A model generated the notes under the pieces. That model saw only the letters and a program-made list of their open reading frames with translations. It ran no database searches and was not told the origin of the DNA. Shown here one piece after another: positions 1 to 6,574 of a DNA stretch of 27,714 bases. A program made the translations under genes and the position numbers. Source of the DNA: RGIG5327 sp045612485 (GTDB lineage: Bacteria > Verrucomicrobiota > Lentisphaeria > Victivallales > UBA1829); the NCBI GenBank assembly GCA_045612485.1, contig JAZKZE010000069.1:1-27714 (forward strand). Direction: 5' to 3'. Position 1 is the first letter of the stretch. Every line of letters starts with the position of its first letter.

Positions 1-95
1 TCACAATTCCTTGTGAGCGTCCGCAAGGCGATTGCCCTGCGGTTCATTCGCACATCCACTGCGCGCTGGTTGGCAACCGCCTCGCCTGGCAACCG
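1..95. other. GC-rich structured segment at window edge
   Basis: This stretch is much richer in G+C than the AT-rich sequence that follows. It holds consecutive inverted repeats: TCACAA/TTGTGA at 1-6 and 11-16, a 9-bp stem with one mismatch at 21-29 and 34-42 around a GATT loop, and GGTT/AACC at 68-78. The 9-mer TGGCAACCG occurs twice (71-79 and 87-95). The minus strand is open from about 119 to 1, so this could be the start of a minus-strand reading frame, but no ribosome-binding site supports it. A repeat element, the end of a structured RNA, or coding sequence are all possible; I cannot decide. Confidence 0.35.
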
Positions 96-126
96 AACAT
101 TTCTCTTTTTTCCATGATTTTATGGG

Positions 127-160
127 ACAGCTGTGAAAAAAGCTGTATTTTTCTGTTTTT
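127..160 (+). terminator. Weak terminator-like hairpin
   Basis: A 6-bp stem (ACAGCT 127-132, AGCTGT 141-146) with an 8-base loop is followed by a T-rich tract. It could end a plus-strand transcript entering from the left. The stem is short, so this is tentative. Confidence 0.3.
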
Positions 161-184
161 CTTTTCTTTTTCTTCAAATATCTG

Positions 185-213
185 TTGGAAAAATATTTTT
201 TATATGCTATTTT
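185..213 (+). promoter_or_regulatory. Putative sigma-70-type promoter of the deacylase gene
   Basis: TTGGAA (185-190) and TATTTT (208-213) are separated by 17 bases, 34 bases upstream of the ATG. The spacing matches other promoter candidates in this window (TTGAAA-16/17-TATATT). Found by eye only. Confidence 0.4.
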
Positions 214-246
214 CTTTCAGCCGGAATATAACAACGGAGGAAAAAT

Positions 247-1785
247 ATGAGTGAGATCCTTTTTACAAATGTGAAACTTTACGATGGAAGCGGTAATGCC
301 CCCTTTGTGGCGGATGTGGCAGTAAAGGATGATAAAATCGTGGAAATCGCCCCATGCGGTAAACTCAACAGGACCGGGGCAACACTTGTTGATGGAAAAG
401 GGAAAGCCCTGACTCCCGGATTCATTGATGTGCATACCCATTCGGAAGCCACTTATGCCAGAGTTCCCGGCGGGGATTCACGGATCTCTCAGGGGGCTAC
501 CACCGATATTTCCGGAAACTGCGGTTCCTCTTTTTATCTGACGGGAGCAAAAAGTGCTTCAGACGGGTATAAGGATTGCTACGGATCTTTTGCCGCCTTT
601 GCTGATTTTCTCGACAAAAGCGATCATGCAGTAAATATGGTGCATCTTTGCGGTCATAACGGCTTGCGTATCCATGTGATGGGGTATGAAGACCGTCCCC
701 CTACAAAAGAAGAGATGAATAAAATGAAAACTCTTCTTGCCGGGGCATTGGATAACGGGGCAGGGGGGATGTCCTCCGGATTGTGGTATCTTCCGGGGAA
801 ATTTGCCCGGACTGAGGAAGTATGTGAGCTTGCCTCCCTCCTGAAAGGAACAGGCAAACCCTATGCCACCCATATGAGAAGTGAAGGAGACCATCTTCTG
901 GAAGGTATCGAAGAAGCGGTACAGATCGCAAAAGCCGGTGACAATAGTTTACAGATCAGTCATCTGAAAACCGGCGGCAGACGCAACTGGCACAAACTGG
1001 ATCCCGCCTTTGCCCTCATTGAAAAATACCGGGCGGAAGGCATGGATATTCTTGCTGACCGTTATCCTTATGTATATTCCAGTACCGCATTGCGTATGAT
1101 CGTGCCGGAGCCTTACAATAAAATCGATACCATTACCTTGTGTACCCGTCTGAAAGAATCGGAAGAGTACCGTAAGGAGTTATCCGGCGCATTGGAAGAA
1201 AGAGCCACAACCCCCTTTGACCGGGTGATCGTAGTAAATTCCCCCTTCAGCGATCACAGAAAATATTTCGGGAAAAATCTTGCAGAGATCGGTGGAATGA
1301 TGAACTGCTCCCCGGCAGAAGCGGTTGTTGCCCTTCTTGCGGCAGGCAACTCTCCCAGTGCCGCTTACGGAACTATGAGTGAAGAAAATCTGGAAAAGAT
1401 CCTTTCCAAACCTTATGTTGTCTGCGGCAGTGACAGTTCCACAAGAAAATACGGTGACGGCAGTACCCATCCCCGTGCATTCGGCACCTGTCCGGGATTT
1501 TTCCGTATTGCTGCAAAAAACTGTTCTTATGAATCCATTATCCACAGAATGACGGCTCTTCCCGCAAAGAAATTCAAGTTGGAAAAACGCGGCCTCGTTG
1601 CTCCCGGATATTTTGCCGACCTTGTGCTGGTGGATCTGGATAATTTTGATTGTATTGCCAATTACGGTGATCCCGCCCGTGTGGCAACGGGAGTGGATTC
1701 TGTTTATGTAAACGGAGTTCTTTCCTACTCTTCTGATCCGGAAACAAAAGTCCGTCATGCAGGCAGAATGTTGAGGATCAAATGA
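247..1785 (+). CDS. N-acyl-D-amino-acid deacylase-like amidohydrolase
   Basis: 512 residues, close to the usual D-aminoacylase length. It is predicted to hydrolyse N-acyl-D-amino acids (or a related N-acyl or cyclic amide substrate) in the cytoplasm; no signal peptide is visible. The amidohydrolase metal site is present: D61-V-H63-T-H65 after a GFI strand, a Cys ligand in SGNCGSS (C92) typical of the D-aminoacylase group, H209 in ATHMRSE, H239 in QISHLK, and the catalytic Asp in CGSDSS (D396), followed by THPRAFG. The N- and C-terminal ends form the small beta-sandwich usual in composite-domain amidohydrolases. An ACGGAGG-type ribosome-binding site lies 6-7 bases before the ATG. It appears to be transcribed alone and is followed by a terminator-like hairpin. 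Family assignment is firm; the exact substrate (D-amino acid versus dipeptide or other amide) is not readable from sequence. Confidence 0.88.
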   Translation: MSEILFTNVKLYDGSGNAPFVADVAVKDDKIVEIAPCGKLNRTGATLVDGKGKALTPGFIDVHTHSEATYARVPGGDSRISQGATTDISGNCGSSFYLTGAKSASDGYKDCYGSFAAFADFLDKSDHAVNMVHLCGHNGLRIHVMGYEDRPPTKEEMNKMKTLLAGALDNGAGGMSSGLWYLPGKFARTEEVCELASLLKGTGKPYATHMRSEGDHLLEGIEEAVQIAKAGDNSLQISHLKTGGRRNWHKLDPAFALIEKYRAEGMDILADRYPYVYSSTALRMIVPEPYNKIDTITLCTRLKESEEYRKELSGALEERATTPFDRVIVVNSPFSDHRKYFGKNLAEIGGMMNCSPAEAVVALLAAGNSPSAAYGTMSEENLEKILSKPYVVCGSDSSTRKYGDGSTHPRAFGTCPGFFRIAAKNCSYESIIHRMTALPAKKFKLEKRGLVAPGYFADLVLVDLDNFDCIANYGDPARVATGVDSVYVNGVLSYSSDPETKVRHAGRMLRIK

Positions 1786-1798
1786 AAATCTGTAAATT

Positions 1799-1851
1799 CT
1801 TTCATTTCAGTATAAAATTTAACCTGAAAATGAAAGAAATTGTTTTTTTTT
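1799..1851 (+). terminator. Intrinsic terminator after the deacylase gene
   Basis: CTTTCATTTCAG (1799-1810) pairs with CTGAAAATGAAAG (1824-1836) with a one-base bulge, and is followed by a run of nine T at 1843-1851. The stem is AT-rich, so efficiency is uncertain, but position and T-run fit a rho-independent terminator. Confidence 0.6.
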
Positions 1852-1871
1852 GAAATTGATTGTTTTTTATT

Positions 1872-1889
1872 GTTTTGCTGTTGCAAAAC
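1872..1889. other. Inverted repeat upstream of the adhesin gene
   Basis: GTTTTGC (1872-1878) and GCAAAAC (1883-1889) form a perfect 7-bp inverted repeat with a TGTT loop, extendable by one T-A pair. It has no following T-run on the plus strand, so it may be an operator or RNA hairpin in the adhesin leader rather than a terminator. Confidence 0.35.
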
Positions 1890-1916
1890 AGAAAAATTGT
1901 GATACATTACAGAGTG

Positions 1917-1976
1917 GTAATAAATACAGCATATCTGTATGGAACCGGATGTGCTGAAAAGCAGTAATAAATACAG
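1917..1976 (+). repeat. 13-bp direct repeat in the adhesin leader
   Basis: GTAATAAATACAG occurs at 1917-1929 and again at 1964-1976, a 47-bp period. The second copy runs straight into the AGGAGA ribosome-binding site of the gene at 1986. The repeat duplicates the sequence just upstream of the Shine-Dalgarno and may be a regulatory site or a small duplication. Confidence 0.7.
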
Positions 1977-1985
1977 GAGAAAAAA

Positions 1986-4745
1986 ATGTCTTACATCGTT
2001 TCCCAGGGCGGTTTTTCAAGCGGTATCAAACTTGAAAAAGACCGGATGGATGTGTATGCAGGCGGCAGTGCCTATGATACACAGATTTTTAATGGCGGTT
2101 CAGTTGTACTCCATGAAGGGGGAACAGCTGATTATACCACAGTAAACAGCAGTGGTGCTCTTCACGTTTCCAGCGGAGCAGAAGCATACAATACCACCGT
2201 AAAACGGTATGGGTATCTGGGGATCGGTAATGGAGCCAATGCTTATAATACCACCATTGATTATGCCGGAGAACTGACCGTCTGGGGCGGCGGATATGTA
2301 GGCGGAAATACCATCAATGAATATGGTGCGATCCTTCTTTCCAGCGGAGCAGTTGCCGATTATACAGTGATCAATAATAAAGGCGGACTCCATGTTTACA
2401 GCGGAGCTGTTGCCAGTAATACAACGGTAAATCAGGGCGGTATCTTTGGTGTCGGTCTGGGAGCTACTGCTTATAATACCATCATCGGTTATGCCGGAGA
2501 GTTGACCGTCTGGGGCGGCGGAGCTGTCAATCATAATACCATTGATGAATATGGTGCGATCATTCTCAAAAGCGGAGCCGTTGCCAATGATACGGTGATC
2601 AATGATAAAGGCGGACTTCATGTTTACAGTGGAGCAGTTGCCAACAGTACCACCGTAAGGCAGGGTGGTTTCTTCGGCGTTGGTCTCGGGGCTGTTGCCA
2701 GCGATACTTATATTGCTTACGGGGGATCTCTCACTGTGTGGGGCGGCGGAACTGTACACAATACGGAGATCGACTACTATGGAGCCCTGATCCTTTCCTC
2801 CGGTGCCGTCGGAAACTCCACCACCGTTTCCAGCGGCGGCGGACTTCATATTTATTCCGGGGCTACAGCCTACTCCACAGAAGTAACCTTTGGTGCTGCT
2901 CTGGGGATCGGCGGCGGTGGCGCACTTTACGGCGCGGAATTGTCTGAAGATGCAACAATGACCTTCTATGACAGTTCCATACTCCGCGGCTGGACCAATG
3001 TTTCCGGTTCCATTATCACATCCGGTAAGGTGGATGCGGAAGGGGCATATCTGAATTTTGATGATTCCTCTACCAGTGGGGGCGGATATGTGGATAATCT
3101 GGATAATTTCACCGGAAACTACAATATTTACGTCTCCATTGATGTGCTGAATAATTACCATTACAATGTGGAATATGCATTTGCCGGAGGTGCGGAAAAC
3201 TTTAACGGCAGTGTCAATCTTATGATCGACGGTGAGGATGTTGCTGATCTTACTCTCGGTAAATCTTTTAATTACAACGGGGTATATTATACGCTCCAGA
3301 AGAGTGGCGGAACTCTCGGTGTAGTACTTACCGCAACGGATATTTCCATCCCCACCCCCAATCCCACAGTTTCCGGAGTGAACACCATTACTGTAAACGG
3401 CCTTGGTGATGTGGCATTTGAAGATGCGTGTGAAAAACTTGAAGAGGAAAACTGGATGAATGGTGGAATGGGCTTTATTGATCCTGCCCGTCTGCCTGCC
3501 GGCGGATATTACGGCATGGTCAATGGGACTGATGGCGTGGATCAGGTCGTCTTTACCGGCGGTCAGAGCCGTTATATTGAAAGCCTTTACCTTCATGCCG
3601 GGGATGATACCGTAGTACTTCAGGATTCTGCCAATTTGGATGACGACGACTCTGAAGTAGAAGTTGCACTCGGACCCGTGAACGAGTTTGGTGTCTCGGG
3701 GATGGGAAGAGCTATGGATTTCGGGGAAGGCAACAATACCCTTTATATTGGTGAAGATTACGATCTTGATGCTTATGATGTTTCCTTCGGTTCCGGTAAT
3801 GATGCGATCCAGTGTCTCGGAGAAATTGAGTGCAGTAACCTCTCCATGGGCAATGGAAACAATTCTCTCTATTTCCAGGACGCAGATTTCTCGGCAATGG
3901 CAGTAACTGCCGGAAACGGTAATGACTCCATCGTGCTTGCCGGAGATACATGGTTCACTGTGAATGGATATTCTGATACCGATACCGTTGGCAATCTTGT
4001 CCTGGGTGCAGGTGACGACAGGATCAGTATCAGTGCGGAATCCCGTATGTTTACTTGCGGAATTGATTTCGGAGCAGGAAATGACTCCCTTGAACTTAAT
4101 GGCATATTACAGGTTGTACCTGTATATATGGACAGCAACATCAACGGGCTTGAAAATGTTTCCGGAACCGGAACACTGGCAATCGGCGAAACGGGGTATT
4201 ATACTTCCGAATGGGATTCCGCTACCGAGTCTTATATAAATAAATGGGTAAGCACAGGACTCAGTGTGGATGATACCACATTAGCACTCTTTAAGAACGC
4301 CGGAATTGATATTGTCAATGTCGGTGAAAGTTACGGTACTTTCAGTGGGCGTGCAAAAGAACTTGCCAACAATACATTCCAGACTGCTGAAGTCATCAGT
4401 GAGGATGATGAAGGTTTTGCTGCATGGCTTTGCGGAGCAGACAAGGCTGCTTCCATGGAATATGGTATGTGTGATGATGTGGACTTCTACTCCTTTACCA
4501 AAGACGCTGACAAAAATTATATTAACTTTTATACGTACGGAGGAATAAACGGGCAGCTCCTTGACAGTGCCGGTAATGTGATCGCAGCTTTTAATGGTGA
4601 TGAATATTATTATGACTTACTGGATATTTCCAGCCTTGCCAATGGCGGAAAATATGTGATCATGCTGACCATTGACAGTGATAAGTGTGGTTTTGCAAGT
4701 ATAAGTTTTGAAGAGGAAAATATGTATGATTATTATCTTGCATAA
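1986..4745 (+). CDS. AIDA-repeat / RTX-like / PPC-like exported surface protein
   Basis: 919 residues, probably a cell-surface or secreted adhesin. Residues 1 to about 330 are roughly sixteen 18-20-residue units of the AIDA type, with cores such as GGLHVYSGAVASNTTV, expected to fold as a beta-helix. After a linker comes a region (about 450-720) with scattered Asp/Asn-Gly turns: HAGDD at 537-541, and GSGND, GNGNN, GNGND, GAGDD and GAGND starting at 602, 622, 643, 674 and 696. These resemble RTX calcium-binding motifs but are spaced 20-30 residues apart. Residues about 795-908 (DDVDFYSFT, then LLDSAGNVIAAF) resemble a bacterial pre-peptidase C-terminal domain. There is no signal peptide and no outer-membrane autotransporter barrel; the start lies directly in repeat sequence and has a good ribosome-binding site. 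Type I export is therefore inferred, though no secretion genes are nearby. Repeat class is confident; ligand unknown. Confidence 0.8.
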   Translation: MSYIVSQGGFSSGIKLEKDRMDVYAGGSAYDTQIFNGGSVVLHEGGTADYTTVNSSGALHVSSGAEAYNTTVKRYGYLGIGNGANAYNTTIDYAGELTVWGGGYVGGNTINEYGAILLSSGAVADYTVINNKGGLHVYSGAVASNTTVNQGGIFGVGLGATAYNTIIGYAGELTVWGGGAVNHNTIDEYGAIILKSGAVANDTVINDKGGLHVYSGAVANSTTVRQGGFFGVGLGAVASDTYIAYGGSLTVWGGGTVHNTEIDYYGALILSSGAVGNSTTVSSGGGLHIYSGATAYSTEVTFGAALGIGGGGALYGAELSEDATMTFYDSSILRGWTNVSGSIITSGKVDAEGAYLNFDDSSTSGGGYVDNLDNFTGNYNIYVSIDVLNNYHYNVEYAFAGGAENFNGSVNLMIDGEDVADLTLGKSFNYNGVYYTLQKSGGTLGVVLTATDISIPTPNPTVSGVNTITVNGLGDVAFEDACEKLEEENWMNGGMGFIDPARLPAGGYYGMVNGTDGVDQVVFTGGQSRYIESLYLHAGDDTVVLQDSANLDDDDSEVEVALGPVNEFGVSGMGRAMDFGEGNNTLYIGEDYDLDAYDVSFGSGNDAIQCLGEIECSNLSMGNGNNSLYFQDADFSAMAVTAGNGNDSIVLAGDTWFTVNGYSDTDTVGNLVLGAGDDRISISAESRMFTCGIDFGAGNDSLELNGILQVVPVYMDSNINGLENVSGTGTLAIGETGYYTSEWDSATESYINKWVSTGLSVDDTTLALFKNAGIDIVNVGESYGTFSGRAKELANNTFQTAEVISEDDEGFAAWLCGADKAASMEYGMCDDVDFYSFTKDADKNYINFYTYGGINGQLLDSAGNVIAAFNGDEYYYDLLDISSLANGGKYVIMLTIDSDKCGFASISFEEENMYDYYLA
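2157..2930 (+). repeat. 228-bp higher-order tandem repeat inside the adhesin gene
   Basis: Landmarks recur at exactly 228 bp: the codons for HV(S/Y)SG begin at 2163, 2391, 2619 and 2847, and the TGGGGCGG core at 2281, 2509 and 2737. Each period is 76 residues made of four AIDA-type subunits of 18-20 residues in fixed order (LHVYSG, FGVGLG, LTVWGGG, IILSSG). About 3.4 copies are present. The middle copies are the most alike; the outer ones have diverged, as expected from expansion by in-frame duplication. Confidence 0.85.
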
Positions 4746-4767
4746 ATAATTCTTCCCGAACTTGATA

Positions 4768-4815
4768 CTGCTGTTGCGGAAATGTTTGTTCTTCTTCCGC
4801 AACAGCAGTTTTTTT
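4768..4815 (+). terminator. Strong intrinsic terminator after the adhesin gene
   Basis: CTGCTGTTGCGGAA (4768-4781) pairs perfectly over 14 bp with TTCCGCAACAGCAG (4795-4808), followed by seven T at 4809-4815. A textbook rho-independent terminator. Confidence 0.92.
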
Positions 4816-4870
4816 GTATATCTGTAAAAAAAAATGCAAATTTGTAAAAAAACATGCTTTTTATGTAACT
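4816..4870. other. A-tract/TGTAA-rich upstream region
   Basis: Between the terminator and the promoter of the next gene lie long A-tracts and three TGTAA words (near 4822, 4841 and 4864). The same composition and word occur at 15082-15116 upstream of the GH20 operon. It may be curved DNA or an upstream activating region. Confidence 0.35.
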
Positions 4871-4871
4871 C

Positions 4872-4902
4872 TTGCAGAAAAATATTTTTGCACAGATATA
4901 AA
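4872..4902 (+). promoter_or_regulatory. Putative promoter of the Gfo/Idh/MocA gene
   Basis: TTGCAG (4872-4877) is followed after 17 bases by GATATA (4895-4900), with TATAAA overlapping at 4897-4902 (19-base spacer). It lies about 45 bases before the ATG. The spacer holds a near-palindrome of A5/T5 flanked by GC that could be an operator. Confidence 0.4.
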
Positions 4903-4945
4903 AGAAAGGATATTTTATAGTACAGCACAATAAAGGAGATGTATT

Positions 4946-6481
4946 ATGGAAAAACTTTTTGACACAGACAAAAGAGTAAAATTAGGTATCTGGGGACTGG
5001 GACGGGGCGGAAATCTTGCCAATTATGCAAAAATCATGAATGTGGATCTTGTTGCCGGCTGTGACATCCATCCCCACATGCGGGAAAAATTTGCAAAGGA
5101 TGTGCCGGGGGCATTTATCACCGCCGATGAGGATGAATTTCTGGCACAGGATTTTGATGCCGTCCTTATTGCCACCTATTTCAAAGATCATGCAAAACAT
5201 ACCATCAAAGCTCTCAATGCAGGAAAACATGTGATGTGTGAAGTTACCTCCTTCTATACTCCTGCGGAAGGGGTCGCCGTTGTGGAAGCGGTGGAAAAAA
5301 GCGGCAAGATCTATAATCTTCTGGAAAATTATCCTTTCACCAGACAGAATATGTATATCCGAAAACTGTATCAGGAAGGTTTTTTCGGGGAATTCATGTA
5401 TGCGGAAGGCTCCTATCTGCATGAGTGCCGTTCTCTCTGTTATGCCTATAATGTTTCCGGAGGTCTCCCTGTGGAACCCGGATGGCACGTTCATTCCTGG
5501 CGCTCCAATATGAATGGACATTATTACAACACCCATTCCCTCGGACCTCTCATGCACATAACCTCCCTGCGTCCGGTTCAGGTTTCCGCCATTCCCTGTG
5601 ATGTACATCTTCCCGGGTATCTGGGGAAAAATAAAGGCGGGATGCTTCCTTCCATGGTCAGAATGAGTAACGGCGGACTTCTCCGTAATCTTATGGGGGC
5701 AGGGACAAGCGACAGACACCGGGAATTGTGTCTGTGGGGGACGAGAGCGTGTGTGGAAAACAGCGATCTTGAAATGCAGATGCGGCTGGGGGCATGCGGT
5801 GCCGGTATGCGGCTCAAGATGAACCCCAAATGGGAATCCATGGCATCTGTGGCAGAAAAGACCGGACATTGCGGCGGGGATTTCTGGGAACTTTATTACT
5901 TCATCCGGGAGATCCTTACCGGAGAAAAATCCTACTGGGATATTTACAATGCTGCCGATGTGACCCTTGCCGGGATCATGGCTGTAAGAAGTCAGCAGCA
6001 GGGCGGGGTTCTTGTGGATATTCCTGACTTCCGCAAAAAGGCGGAACGGGATAAATACCGCAACGATCACGGTTCTTATGTGGAAGATTTTGATCCGCAG
6101 CATATTTTCCCGGAAGACCATGATCCTGCCATTACCGGCAATTTTACGAAAGTAATGACAAAACTTTATCCTCTCTATTCCGGAAAAGGGCTTCCCATGC
6201 TGCATATGGCATTTGACGGGATGAGAGTATATGAGGATATAGCGGATAATGACGGAAAGATCCTTGTTATTGCGAAAGTGGGGCAGCTGATCCGTGAACT
6301 TCCGGAGATCGCGGAAGCCTGTCATGAAGCACAGAAGATCGCGGATGCCTATCCGGACTCCCTGCCCGGGAAAATGCTGTTCGGCGTACTTTCCACGCTG
6401 GATCTGGAAAAGATCTATGATGTGGAAGGGACCCGCAATATGTTGCGTCACTGGCTGGAAAACAATATCAAACTGCACTGA
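4946..6481 (+). CDS. Gfo/Idh/MocA family protein with atypical active site
   Basis: 511 residues. It is predicted to be a cytoplasmic NAD(P)-binding enzyme acting on a sugar or cyclitol derivative. The N-terminal Rossmann fold shows GIWGLGRGG (14-22), the acidic beta-2 end GCD (38-40) and LIATYFKDHAKHTIKALNAGKH (74-95). Where classical members have E-K-P, this protein reads C-E99-V-T-S-F, so the usual catalytic Lys is missing. The C-terminal part contains GHYYNTHSLGP (191-201) and HVHSW (181-185), which recall the His-containing motif of NAD-dependent glycosidases of family GH109. At 511 residues it is longer than most family members (330-450). A strong AAAGGAG site precedes the ATG, and a perfect terminator follows. 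It appears monocistronic. Alternatives: a dehydrogenase with altered catalysis, or a NAD-dependent glycosidase. Family sure; reaction unknown. Confidence 0.85.
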   Translation: MEKLFDTDKRVKLGIWGLGRGGNLANYAKIMNVDLVAGCDIHPHMREKFAKDVPGAFITADEDEFLAQDFDAVLIATYFKDHAKHTIKALNAGKHVMCEVTSFYTPAEGVAVVEAVEKSGKIYNLLENYPFTRQNMYIRKLYQEGFFGEFMYAEGSYLHECRSLCYAYNVSGGLPVEPGWHVHSWRSNMNGHYYNTHSLGPLMHITSLRPVQVSAIPCDVHLPGYLGKNKGGMLPSMVRMSNGGLLRNLMGAGTSDRHRELCLWGTRACVENSDLEMQMRLGACGAGMRLKMNPKWESMASVAEKTGHCGGDFWELYYFIREILTGEKSYWDIYNAADVTLAGIMAVRSQQQGGVLVDIPDFRKKAERDKYRNDHGSYVEDFDPQHIFPEDHDPAITGNFTKVMTKLYPLYSGKGLPMLHMAFDGMRVYEDIADNDGKILVIAKVGQLIRELPEIAEACHEAQKIADAYPDSLPGKMLFGVLSTLDLEKIYDVEGTRNMLRHWLENNIKLH

Positions 6482-6510
6482 AAAGCGGATCAAAGAATTT
6501 GAAAAATAAA

Positions 6511-6554
6511 AAACGCACTTCCGGGGGAGGGGACATTTTTCCGGAAGTGCGTTT
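6511..6554. terminator. Bidirectional terminator between convergent genes
   Basis: AAACGCACTTCCGG (6511-6524) pairs perfectly with CCGGAAGTGCGTTT (6541-6554) around a 16-base loop. A/T ends on both sides let it serve the plus-strand Gfo/Idh/MocA gene and the minus-strand acyltransferase gene ending at 6575. Confidence 0.85.
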
Positions 6555-6574
6555 AATTATTACCGGGAAAGCGA

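Noticed and set aside
1939..2145. A 68-codon open frame overlapping the adhesin start
   Set aside because: It overlaps the leader repeats and the adhesin start in another frame, with no ribosome-binding site and no recognisable product.
2157..2930. CRISPR-like array
   Set aside because: The repeats are in-frame, contiguous and protein-coding at 228 bp, with no unique spacers.
2100..3596. A 498-codon minus-strand open frame opposite the adhesin
   Set aside because: It mirrors the repeat structure of the sense gene, has no ribosome-binding site, and is explained by repetitive codon use.
4982..6493. A 503-codon minus-strand open frame opposite the Gfo/Idh/MocA gene
   Set aside because: Its product has no family resemblance and the sense strand encodes a clear Rossmann-fold protein.
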